Source: Tateyamaria sp. Alg231-49
GTDB taxonomy: Bacteria; Pseudomonadota; Alphaproteobacteria; Rhodobacterales; Rhodobacteraceae
Direction: 5' to 3'
Assembly (NCBI RefSeq): GCF_900143535.1
Contig: NZ_FRFA01000013.1
Location: 1-64,000 of the forward strand
DNA length: 64,000 bases
In this document: piece after piece, positions 42,455 to 50,562 of the stretch
Layout: each line of letters begins with the position of its first letter
How positions within the stretch are numbered: position 1 is the first letter of the stretch
Notes under the pieces: model-generated
The model's database searches: none
Told to the model about the DNA's origin: nothing
What the model saw: only the letters and a program-made list of their open reading frames with translations
Translations under genes and position numbers: made by a program

Positions 42455-43225
42455 TTAAACAACCCCAGCCTTCCTAATCATCATCCGGTCAGCGCTGTTA
42501 TTTGCAGCCTTTTGCACCGCTCGCACGTACCCAATCTCTGACAGCTCGAATATCACAGTACTCAGCGTCTTACTGCGGATGTCCAGAATGATCCGCCCGT
42601 CTTCCACCACCGATCCAAGGAAAAATTCCCGATAGGTGTGCCAGGGAAAGTGAAATCCGCAGGAGATAAAGCTGAAGGCATAGTCGAGCCCTTCAACTTT
42701 GTGCGTGTCCTCAGCAGAAGGGTTCAGCGTTTTGACCAACTTGGCGGGTACACCGTTTCGGGTCAAAAGCGATTTGGCGACCTTGAGGCTGGAATAGGCC
42801 GCACCTTCGTCTGCGAAGCCGAAGTGCCGGTTCTCGTTCGTTTCGAGATCAATCAGATGGAGTGAACATTTGAAGTCCTTCGCAAGAAATAAATCAAATA
42901 GCGCGTAGCCACAGCCGATATCAGCAATGGCCTTGGGCGGCTTAGCCTCAAAGATTGGGCGCAGTTGCAGATACTCTAGATACACAAAGGCCGCCGCCCG
43001 CCGCACTAAGACGTCAGCGCCGATCTGATTGATAAGGTCCAGAACAGGGGCCGTATTGCCATTCATCCATGCGCGAATGTATCGATTGTATCTCGGTTGA
43101 TCCCGGATAATTTCAGACCGCTGCAGGATCAAGTTAACCACATCTTCCACATTTAGAGCATCAACATTCAATCCGGTAATCTGTTCCAGATCAGTCGCCT
43201 GCATCGCCTCTTCAAACGTGATCAT
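42455..43225 (-). CDS. SAM-dependent methyltransferase-like protein
   Basis: A 256-residue protein with the class I methyltransferase glycine motif IADIGCGYALFDLFLAKDF near residues 99-117, followed by LIDLET (acidic residue that would bind the ribose). The N-terminal 90 residues are helical (VNLILQRSEIIRDQPRYNRY). The C-terminal half has alternating strands ending in VEDGRIILDIRS. The substrate is unknown. It is convergent with the phosphodiesterase gene and divergent from a glycosyltransferase, so it could methylate a surface sugar, but that is inference from position. Confidence 0.7.
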   Translation of the reverse strand: MITFEEAMQATDLEQITGLNVDALNVEDVVNLILQRSEIIRDQPRYNRYIRAWMNGNTAPVLDLINQIGADVLVRRAAAFVYLEYLQLRPIFEAKPPKAIADIGCGYALFDLFLAKDFKCSLHLIDLETNENRHFGFADEGAAYSSLKVAKSLLTRNGVPAKLVKTLNPSAEDTHKVEGLDYAFSFISCGFHFPWHTYREFFLGSVVEDGRIILDIRSKTLSTVIFELSEIGYVRAVQKAANNSADRMMIRKAGVV

Positions 43226-43501
43226 GTGCCCGCCGGTTGTGTAAATACATCAAGTGGAGTTGCTTTCTTTGAGCGGATTCCCCTTTGTTAAACGCACCGT
43301 ACTTAAATTACATTCTCATTAATAGTACATCCTCACGAAAGTCCTTCGTACAACTTGATCTACAAAAGGCACGACACACCCCGTTTACCTTACATTCCAA
43401 ATTTAGACCCGCTAGAATCCTTCACAGAGATAACAACAAGTGCCCTATCCCACATATGTCAGCCGCGACCATTTACTCAGTAACACGACGACGGCCATCG
43501 C

Positions 43502-45751
43502 ATGCCCAGTGATGTCATGCAGCGCAGGTTGGCGGGGCTAGAGCTAAAAAGTTGCGCGCTGATAGATGCGGTAAGTGTTGGCGCCGACGATACCCGCCAG
43601 ATCACGCTCTACTTTGACGCCCGGATCGCTCCCAAAGATGTGGAACCGCCTGAGGGTGCGACGCTGCGCGCAACTAAGAGCATCGGTGACGGCCCCATCC
43701 TGTCCTACTCAGTTCCCGAAAACACCGAGCTAAAGTTCACCATCGCGGGTCAGAATGTAGTTGTCGCGCCGGGGCAGGATGAACGCGGCCACTTTGACGG
43801 GCTGAATTGCTTTGCCTCTGTGCGCAATGGGGAAAGTGCCGACACTGTGCTGGCTTGGATCGCCTATCATGCCCAGCATCACGAGTTGGAAGGCGTCGTC
43901 CTGTTGGACCGGGCCAAACCGGGGACTGATGACCGCTTTTCCGCAGACCTTCAGGCAGGGATGACGGCCCACGGCCTGACTCTGCCAGTGCTGATCCTGT
44001 CCAGCAACGTACCCCTTGGCCAACCGGACCAACCGGCCGAGGCACACCCGTTCAGCGTGCCCGGCGCACCGGGTAAAGATCGCATGAAAGTGCCCGCGCC
44101 TGACCCGTGGTCGGCCCCCCTCGGCGTCTTCAGCATCTATGAAATCATGCGGGAACGGTTTCTGCACTCTGCCCGCGCCGTGGCCAATATCGATGTCTAC
44201 GATCTGATCACGCGCGGTGATGACACTGTGTTTGACATGGCCGTGCGTGCACAAGGGGGCGTTGTCCAGTTGATGGGCGAACAGTGCTACCCATGGCGCA
44301 TGCGCGATGGCGACCCCATTCGCTTTGGCGATCATATCTGTGTGCAGTTCGACCACACCAAGATGCGCAAACGGTTCTGCATCGCGCCTGACCGAGCGCC
44401 TGACACAGCCGTTTGGCGACTGGTGCGCATAGGCAATGCAGAGCCGGACGAAAACGTTAATGGCCATTTTTTCCGCCACATGTCTCTGCGCCATCCATCG
44501 CCGGCCGTGTCAAAGATCGTGCCCAAAACGTCCCTGATCGAAAACGAAGCCCTCTTGGCCCGCGCCAGGAACATGTTCAACCACGACCCCGTGCGCATGC
44601 CGAAGGACAAGCTGGACAAAGTGCCCAAAGGCAGGGGCCGCTGCGCGATCGTCACCACGATGAAGAATGAGGGGCCATTTATCCTCGAATGGCTCGCCTA
44701 TCATCGCGCCATCGGGTTTGATGACATCATCGTTTACACCAACGATTGCTCCGACGGCACCGACACCATGCTTGAGATGTTGCAGAACAAAGGGGTCGTA
44801 CAGCACCGGAACAACAACTTTCAGGACATGGGCCTGAAACCGCAACACGCCGCCCTGCAATCTGCCGAAGGCGAACAGGTGATCCAAAAGGCCAAGTGGG
44901 TCACCTGCATCGACGTTGATGAGTATGTGAACATCAAGGTCGGCGACGGGACGCTTGATGCGCTTTTCGCTGCCGTGCCGGATGCCAACATGATTTCGAT
45001 GACATGGCGGCTTTTTGGCAATGGCAACGTGCATGAATTTTTGGATGTGCCTATCACCGAACAGTTCACCCAATGCGCGCCCGAACTGGCCCGCAAGCCA
45101 CATCAGGCATGGGGGTTCAAAACGCTGTTCCAGACCAACGGGATTTTTAAAAAGCTGGGGGTACATCGGCCCAAAGGGCTCAAGCCGCAGTTCTGGGATC
45201 AGATTAACTGGGTCAATGGATCGGGCCAAGCGATGCCGCCCGACATGTACCGCAACGCATGGCGTTCAACGACAGCCACCTACGGCTATGATCTGGTGCA
45301 ACTCAACCATTATGCAGTGCGCTCTGCCGAGAGCTTTCTGGTCAAACGTGACAGGGGCCGCGTGAACCACGTCGATCGGGATCAGGGCCTCGCTTACTGG
45401 TTCAGGATGAACAACAACGCCGAAGCCGAAACCTCGATCCTGTCGCGCCTTCCCGCGATGAAGGCGGAACTGGCCCGCCTCATGAGCGATCCGGATATCG
45501 CGGCGGCACATGCGCACAGCGTGGTCGCTCACCGGGCTAAGATTGACGCCCTGCGCGGCACGGAAAACTACGCGCAATTCTACGCAGAACTGACCAGCCC
45601 GCGGATGCAAAAGCTGTCCACGCTGCACACTCATTTCGGGGCCAATGTGTTCCTGTCCGGTCCCGGCGTTGTGCCGGACGATATCGTTGACCGCGCACAA
45701 GGTGACGACTGGTTCTTCACGGTCGAACAGCAGGGCACGACGCAGCACTGA
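43502..45751 (+). CDS. Glycosyltransferase family 2-like (GT-A) protein with an N-terminal extension
   Basis: A 749-residue protein. The catalytic region starts near residue 380 with TTMKNEGPFILEWLAYHR, FDDIIVYTNDCSDGTDTML and the metal-binding acidic motif CIDVDEYVN. This is the pattern of GT2/GT92-like proteins with a Glyco_tranf_2_4 domain in Rhodobacterales polysaccharide islands. The N-terminal 350 residues include a beta-rich part and a stretch reminiscent of the same domain (ADTVLAWIAYHAQHHELEGVVLLDRA), so an ancestral duplication is possible. No signal peptide or membrane segment is visible. It is the first gene after a divergent 276-base promoter region. The donor and acceptor sugars are unknown. 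Confidence 0.78.
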   Translation: MPSDVMQRRLAGLELKSCALIDAVSVGADDTRQITLYFDARIAPKDVEPPEGATLRATKSIGDGPILSYSVPENTELKFTIAGQNVVVAPGQDERGHFDGLNCFASVRNGESADTVLAWIAYHAQHHELEGVVLLDRAKPGTDDRFSADLQAGMTAHGLTLPVLILSSNVPLGQPDQPAEAHPFSVPGAPGKDRMKVPAPDPWSAPLGVFSIYEIMRERFLHSARAVANIDVYDLITRGDDTVFDMAVRAQGGVVQLMGEQCYPWRMRDGDPIRFGDHICVQFDHTKMRKRFCIAPDRAPDTAVWRLVRIGNAEPDENVNGHFFRHMSLRHPSPAVSKIVPKTSLIENEALLARARNMFNHDPVRMPKDKLDKVPKGRGRCAIVTTMKNEGPFILEWLAYHRAIGFDDIIVYTNDCSDGTDTMLEMLQNKGVVQHRNNNFQDMGLKPQHAALQSAEGEQVIQKAKWVTCIDVDEYVNIKVGDGTLDALFAAVPDANMISMTWRLFGNGNVHEFLDVPITEQFTQCAPELARKPHQAWGFKTLFQTNGIFKKLGVHRPKGLKPQFWDQINWVNGSGQAMPPDMYRNAWRSTTATYGYDLVQLNHYAVRSAESFLVKRDRGRVNHVDRDQGLAYWFRMNNNAEAETSILSRLPAMKAELARLMSDPDIAAAHAHSVVAHRAKIDALRGTENYAQFYAELTSPRMQKLSTLHTHFGANVFLSGPGVVPDDIVDRAQGDDWFFTVEQQGTTQH

Positions 45752-46520
45752 AGGTTTGGACTTGAAGCGGTTTCGCCGATCTTGCGAGTGTCCGTTTTTG
45801 CGGACTAAGTGGACGACGCGCTGACGCTATGTAGAATGGTCTCGCAGGTGCAGATACAACCGAACGCAAAGCTTCCATCATACGAAAACGCGGGCGATTA
45901 CATAGGCCGCTTGAGAATTGCTGCGAGAATAGAGAGGGTCGATCCCGATGGCCTAACTGCAAATGCAGCAAGGGAAAACCCAATCGACGACAGCTTGATT
46001 CAACAGAACACTGCACCTCATGTTACGACTTCTCGAAGACGTACTTGGTGCACCCAATGGGTGATAAATCACCCACCTTGTGTAATTTCATAAAGCGCAA
46101 AAGTGTTTTTTAAACCAATTCCTCCAATCAGATGGGTGTCGTAAAAAGGGGTTGTGTAAAAGTTGAACTGTTTTTGTGAGTAACAAGTATGAACTGTCGT
46201 AGAAGTGGCGCGAGTTGGGCCGGCATTTCCGTTTGGAATGCATCCAATAGTTTGAACAACTCTCCTGAAGTCTGCACTAAATTGTTGTCCCTTGAAGACC
46301 TTGCGGAAAGGCGAACCAGACGCGACGTGCTGGTCACGAGCTCTGCTTCAATCGCCACAATTTTTGCAGCTGTAAGCCTCCTGAGGGCTTAAGAATTTGC
46401 CTCGGCCGCGGCTCACGCCCGCGCGCCAGCAAAAAAATACGCATAAAAATTCCGACCTGACGTCGGACGATTGACTGTCAATTTAACTCTGGGTGGGGGC
46501 ACCACCAAGGAGTTAGTTAA
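45752..46520. other. Low-coding intergenic stretch
   Basis: About 770 bases between the glycosyltransferase and the lipoprotein. It has only short frames and is AT-richer in its second half. Features noticed are a 6-base inverted repeat TCCGAC-N5-GTCGGA at 46451-46467 and a 67-residue frame at 46189-46392. The region may be a degraded insertion. Confidence 0.4.
46189..46392 (+). CDS. Doubtful 67-residue hypothetical protein
   Basis: A short frame starting at ATG 46189 with no convincing ribosome-binding site. The N-terminal half is polar and the C-terminus (SSASIATIFAAVSLLRA) is hydrophobic enough for a weak membrane segment. No family is recognised. It could be the eroded end of an older gene. 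Confidence 0.2.
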   Translation: MNCRRSGASWAGISVWNASNSLNNSPEVCTKLLSLEDLAERRTRRDVLVTSSASIATIFAAVSLLRA

Positions 46521-47189
46521 ATGGTACCCGCCTGTAATAAGTATACTTCGATCGGCTCAACATTGCTCTTCGCGGCCCTCTTGACGGGTTGCACGAGTTC
46601 AGACCAATTCCAAGTGACGCGAGTCTCCCAATTGGTTCAACTAATGGCTTCTGAAGACACCCAAGACTGCCGGTTCAAGACCATTCGAACCGACGTGTAC
46701 TCAGAAATCTTTGCTCGCGATGACAGCGTTTCTTTCATCAAGAATTTGGAAGACCTTTGCCCGACAGTTGGTTTTGCACTGTCAGAGGCCGACCCAGCGC
46801 TGGGATCGCAATCGGCATTTTTTGATGTCACGAATGAAGAAGAACCCTCAGGCCTTGGGTCTTCGGGTGGCGGCACGCGGAGTGCAGGAAACGGGACTAG
46901 CGGCAGTTCAGGCGGTGGAAGCACCGGAGACGGAAGCGATGGCGCCGGAAGCAACACAGGGGGAGAAAGTACAGGCGGAAGTAGTGGCGGCAGCGCCGGC
47001 GGCGATGACAGTAGCTCCGGTGGCGGCAGTAGCGCAGGCGGCAGCGGCAAAGGCGGCGGCGGCAAAGGCGGCGGCGGCAAAGGCGGCAAAGGCGGCGGGC
47101 GGAATGGAAACAATGGTGGTGGTAACGGACCTGAGGGTGCAAGTCCCGGTAAGGGGCACCGCGCAAACTTTGATGAAAACGGCACTTAA
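46521..47189 (+). CDS. Lipoprotein with a Gly/Ser low-complexity C-terminal half
   Basis: A 222-residue secreted protein with a lipoprotein signal (LLFAALLTGC, Cys about residue 24). The first 110 residues are a compact domain with two further Cys residues (QDCRF and DLCPT) that could form a disulfide. The rest is low-complexity Gly/Ser with threes such as KGGGGKGGGG. Good ribosome-binding site (AAGGAG) ahead of ATG 46521. No known function. It probably sits on the outer membrane or the cell surface. Confidence 0.75.
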   Translation: MVPACNKYTSIGSTLLFAALLTGCTSSDQFQVTRVSQLVQLMASEDTQDCRFKTIRTDVYSEIFARDDSVSFIKNLEDLCPTVGFALSEADPALGSQSAFFDVTNEEEPSGLGSSGGGTRSAGNGTSGSSGGGSTGDGSDGAGSNTGGESTGGSSGGSAGGDDSSSGGGSSAGGSGKGGGGKGGGGKGGKGGGRNGNNGGGNGPEGASPGKGHRANFDENGT

Positions 47190-47235
47190 GCCAGACCTTT
47201 GTTGGGCACTGTCAAAGGAAACCGGCCAATGGCTG

Positions 47236-47346
47236 AACAACGGATCGGAGAATTCAGACCTGCCGTTGTCACAACGAGAACGGGCCATGCTGCGAGTCAG
47301 GCGCCTGCGAAGTTTGCAGAAATTCGCAGGCGTTCACGGCTCATTC
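47236..47346 (+). pseudogene. Remnant of an IS6-family transposase C-terminus
   Basis: In one plus-strand frame this encodes a fragment such as NNGSENSDLPLSQRERAM followed by LRVRRLRSLQKFAGVHGSF. This matches my recollection of the end of IS6-type transposases (RAENSHLPFRRRERAM followed by LRFRRMRSLQKF). No start, DDE residues or terminal repeats remain, so the element is dead. It lies just after the lipoprotein stop and before the hydrolase island, marking a past insertion. Confidence 0.6.
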
Positions 47347-47708
47347 CGAACGGTTGTTGAAGACAGACCGAACCATGTCGAAAAGTTGTCAGGTTGGCCC
47401 GCCCCTTCTTGCTAGACCTGCAAGGATGTTGATTGCGTGCGTAACATGACATGAGGGGAGGTGCGCGACCATTGGCTTTTGGCTGGGTCTACATTGGGCT
47501 CAAACCCGCCCTTCGCCGCATGCCATCTGACCCCAAGGTGGTGAAGAAACTTCTCCACGTTGTCCATTTTCCGCCACATTGCCTGTTTACAAAGTCGACG
47601 AGGTACCCGTGCACGGCCAAGAACTGTTTCAAAAACAGAAACAAAGTGCATAATGCGGCCAAAAGAGCCGTGTCGACAAAAGAGCAGCGCAGGAAAGACC
47701 CGTCTCAG
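47347..47708. other. Intergenic region before the hydrolase-glycosyltransferase operon
   Basis: About 360 bases after the transposase remnant. The downstream gene's frame stays open back to 47451 but has no family-like sequence there, so I treat the region as non-coding leader. A promoter for the operon should lie here; none was identified confidently. Confidence 0.4.
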
Positions 47709-48638
47709 ATGGCAAAGTCCGAAGAGAAAAAGCGAACTGAACGCGAGGCTTGGCGCTCATCCCTTGCCGAGCGCGCAGCGGCCGAAGGGTTTTTTGAAGA
47801 AATCGGCCCTCTGCACAAGGCGATCCACATTCCCGAAGACGGCGAGCTGGGCAAAACCCTCGTAGTGGTCTTCGACAATCTTGATGACATCCGCCAGGAT
47901 CCCAACCGCCTGCCATGGGCTGTGGACTTTATCAGCTCGCAAGGCTGGTCCTCACTTGGCGTCATGGCGCACGGACCGACATGGTATCGTGACGCGCACA
48001 TGTTCGCGTTCTTTGACCGGCTAAGGGACGAAAAGTTCTTTGATAAATTCGACCGTGTTGTGTTTTACGGCACTTCGATGGGCGGCTATGCCGCTGCATC
48101 CTTTTCCGCCGCCTGCCCCGGGGCGACTGTCGTCGCCATCAGCCCACAGGCCACGATGGACCGGGACCGCGCGGGTTGGGATCACCGTTACAAACGCTCT
48201 TGGATACACGACTATGACGGCCCCTATGGCTATGCGCCGGACCTGTCGGCGGCAGCGGAAAAAGTCTGGGTGTTCTACGATGCGCGCATGCCCCAAGACG
48301 CCATGCACGCCTCCCTTTTTCGAGGGTCAAACGTGATCGACATGGGTTGCCCGTTCATGGGCCACGGCATGCTGACCATGTGGCGGGACATAGGTGTGCT
48401 GAAACCGATCATTTCTGGCGTGATCAATGACACACTGACGCCCACGAGCGTACGCCGTTTGCTGCGAGCACGACACCAGTCAAAGATGTATCAAAAAGCG
48501 TTGCTCCAGTATCTTGAAGGCACCACAAAACACCGCCTGTTGATCCGCTACTGTTTCGCCATCCTCAAGACGCGCCCGGCCCCGCATTTCCGAAATGCCG
48601 CGCAACGCGCACGCCAGCATCTGCGGGAAAACGCATGA
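47709..48638 (+). CDS. Alpha/beta-hydrolase-like protein of a surface-polysaccharide operon (paralogue 1)
   Basis: A 309-residue cytoplasmic protein. The visible catalytic order of an alpha/beta hydrolase is the nucleophile elbow FYGTSMGGYAA (Ser), then FYDARMPQD (possible Asp) and FMGHGM (possible His). The N-terminal domain contains TLVVVFDNLDDIRQDPNRLPWAVDFISSQGWSS (shown only in part by VVVFDNLDD and GWSSLGVMA). Closely similar to the gene at 49651 and, without the catalytic residues, to the N-terminus of the gene at 50562. I placed the start at 47709 (MAKSEEKKR), where family-like sequence begins. The stop overlaps the next gene by ATGA. Substrate unknown; deacylation or deacetylation of a saccharide is a guess. 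Confidence 0.65.
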   Translation: MAKSEEKKRTEREAWRSSLAERAAAEGFFEEIGPLHKAIHIPEDGELGKTLVVVFDNLDDIRQDPNRLPWAVDFISSQGWSSLGVMAHGPTWYRDAHMFAFFDRLRDEKFFDKFDRVVFYGTSMGGYAAASFSAACPGATVVAISPQATMDRDRAGWDHRYKRSWIHDYDGPYGYAPDLSAAAEKVWVFYDARMPQDAMHASLFRGSNVIDMGCPFMGHGMLTMWRDIGVLKPIISGVINDTLTPTSVRRLLRARHQSKMYQKALLQYLEGTTKHRLLIRYCFAILKTRPAPHFRNAAQRARQHLRENA

Positions 48639-49654
48639 AGCCGCTGCCCAATATCGCCTCGCTCTGGATCGGCGGACGGTTGTCGTGGCTGGAACAGCTG
48701 TGCCTGAAATCCTTTGCCGATCAGGGCCACCGCACCACGCTTTACAGCTATTCGCCCATCCCGAACCTGCCCGAAGGCGTGCACGCCGGTGATGCAGAGG
48801 AAATCTTTCCCTCCAAGCCAATGCTCATCCACGCCCGCAACGGCAGCCCCGCGATCCACGCTGACATGTGGCGCCTGCATCTGTTGGCCAAGACGGACAA
48901 CATCTGGGTCGATGCGGACATGTACTGCTATCGCCCCTTCGATTTTGACAGCCCCTACGTCTATGGCTGGGAAAAGCCCGGACAGGTCTGCAACGCGGTT
49001 TTGGGCCTGCCGCCAGACTCCAAAACCCTTATCGGTCTGCTCGACTTCTTCAAAGACGAATACGCAATCGCGCCGTGGCTGAAGAAATGGCAGCAAAAGG
49101 AACTGCAGGCGGAAAAGAACGCAGGCAACCCTGTGCACATGACCGAACAGGCATGGGGGTTCACGGGCCCCGCCTCGGTCACGTATTTCCTCGAACAAAC
49201 AGGCGAGATTGAGCACGCAGAACCGCAAACCGTGTTCTACCCGATCTCGTTTCCTGACCGGAACCACATGATCATGTCCCGCTTCAACATCGAAGAGCGG
49301 CTGACAGAACAGACCCGCGGGGTACACTTCTGGGCCCGGCGGATGAAACCGCGCCTTGAGGAAAAGGAAAATAACACCCCGCGCCGGGGCAGCTTCATGG
49401 ACGGCCTGATCACCAAGCACGGGATTGACCCCGCCGCCGCCCCGATCCCAGCGAAAAAGAAAGTGTCGAACGCCCCCGTCATGGATCCAGAATTTCAGGC
49501 CAAAATCGGGATCGAGGCGCTCAAGGGCGAGGCCTCCTTCACCAAAATCTGCCGCGATCACCTTGTCGATAAGCAATTCGTAAAATCCTGCCGCGACACG
49601 ATTGTGAACAATGCCGCAACGCTGTTCGCACCCAAGACGGACAAAGGAACATGA
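48635..49654 (+). CDS. Glycosyltransferase with DxD motif (GT32-like)
   Basis: A 339-residue protein resembling the capsular or TcdA/B-type sugar-binding region containing DXD. Landmarks are NIASLWIGGRLSWLEQLCL at the start, HADMWRLHLLAKTDNIWVDAD carrying the DxD motif (VDADMYCYRPF), and MTEQAWGFTGPASVTYF. It lies between two hydrolase paralogues, overlapping both by ATGA, so the three are co-translated. It probably transfers a sugar to a surface glycan; the acceptor is unknown. Confidence 0.75.
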   Translation: MKPLPNIASLWIGGRLSWLEQLCLKSFADQGHRTTLYSYSPIPNLPEGVHAGDAEEIFPSKPMLIHARNGSPAIHADMWRLHLLAKTDNIWVDADMYCYRPFDFDSPYVYGWEKPGQVCNAVLGLPPDSKTLIGLLDFFKDEYAIAPWLKKWQQKELQAEKNAGNPVHMTEQAWGFTGPASVTYFLEQTGEIEHAEPQTVFYPISFPDRNHMIMSRFNIEERLTEQTRGVHFWARRMKPRLEEKENNTPRRGSFMDGLITKHGIDPAAAPIPAKKKVSNAPVMDPEFQAKIGIEALKGEASFTKICRDHLVDKQFVKSCRDTIVNNAATLFAPKTDKGT

Positions 49655-50562
49655 ACAAACGCGTCAAATGGGCCGACACACTGGCCGAAATGGGCGAAGA
49701 ACGCGGGTTCTTTCGCCAACTGGGCGACCAGCACAACGCCCTTTTCATCAAGGGTGACAACACGCTGGTTGTAACCTTTGACAACCTCGATGACGTCCGT
49801 CAGGACGTCGAAGAAAGAATGCCGTGGGGCAGCCAGTTCATCTCATCGCGCGGCTGGTCCTCGCTTGGCATCGGGGCGCATGGCTGGACGTGGTACCGGG
49901 ATGAGGCGGTGCACGACTTCTTTGACGAATTGCGCGACACCGGCTTTTTTGACCAGTTTGACAATGTGGTGTTTTACGGCACCTCGATGGCCGGGTATGC
50001 GGCCACGGTGTTTTGCGCCGCCGCTCCGGGGGCCAAGGTGCTGGCCATGAACCCACAAGCCACCCTTGAACGGCGCATCACACGCGGCTGGGAAACCCGC
50101 TATCATCGCTCATGGAAACAGGATTTCTCCGGGCGCTATTCCTACGGACCCGACCAGTCGGCCAGCGCAAATATCGTCTACCTGTTTTTTGACCCCTATG
50201 TGGTCGAGGATTCAATGCACGCTGCCCTTTATCAAAACGACAACGTGGTCAAAATCCGATGCCGCCACTTTGGCCACGGCCTTACCAGCGCCTTCAACCG
50301 CATCGGCAAGCTCAAGGAACTGGTCGAAATGTGCGTGAACGGCACGCCCGAAGACCACCAGATTTACAAACTGATGACGGCGCGCAAGGACTTGCCCCGC
50401 TATCAGAAATCCGTGCTCAACAAGCTACTTGAACGCAAGCGCCCGCTGCTGATCCACCGCTGGTGTCGCCGCGTGATAGAGATGTCTGGCGAAGGCCAGC
50501 GCCCCCATTTCCGCCGCGCCATGAACCAGGCCGCGCGCGCATTACGCCCTGATCAGGTGTGA
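49651..50562 (+). CDS. Alpha/beta-hydrolase-like protein (paralogue 2)
   Basis: A 303-residue paralogue of the gene at 47709. The nucleophile elbow is FYGTSMAGYAA, the acid candidate is FFDPYVVED and the His candidate is FGHGL, so it looks catalytically intact. Shared segments include VVTFDNLDDVRQDVEERMPW and ISSRGWSSLGIGAHGWTWYR. It ends TGATG with the next gene. The domain is compact, without a signal peptide, so it acts in the cytoplasm. Confidence 0.65.
   Translation: MNKRVKWADTLAEMGEERGFFRQLGDQHNALFIKGDNTLVVTFDNLDDVRQDVEERMPWGSQFISSRGWSSLGIGAHGWTWYRDEAVHDFFDELRDTGFFDQFDNVVFYGTSMAGYAATVFCAAAPGAKVLAMNPQATLERRITRGWETRYHRSWKQDFSGRYSYGPDQSASANIVYLFFDPYVVEDSMHAALYQNDNVVKIRCRHFGHGLTSAFNRIGKLKELVEMCVNGTPEDHQIYKLMTARKDLPRYQKSVLNKLLERKRPLLIHRWCRRVIEMSGEGQRPHFRRAMNQAARALRPDQV

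Noticed and set aside
45790-45805. A hairpin GTCCG-TTTTTG-CGGAC after the glycosyltransferase gene
   Set aside because: Only five base pairs and no T-run after it; not a credible terminator.
45809-46093. A 94-residue plus-strand frame in the low-coding gap
   Set aside because: GTG start without ribosome-binding site; composition is not protein-like.
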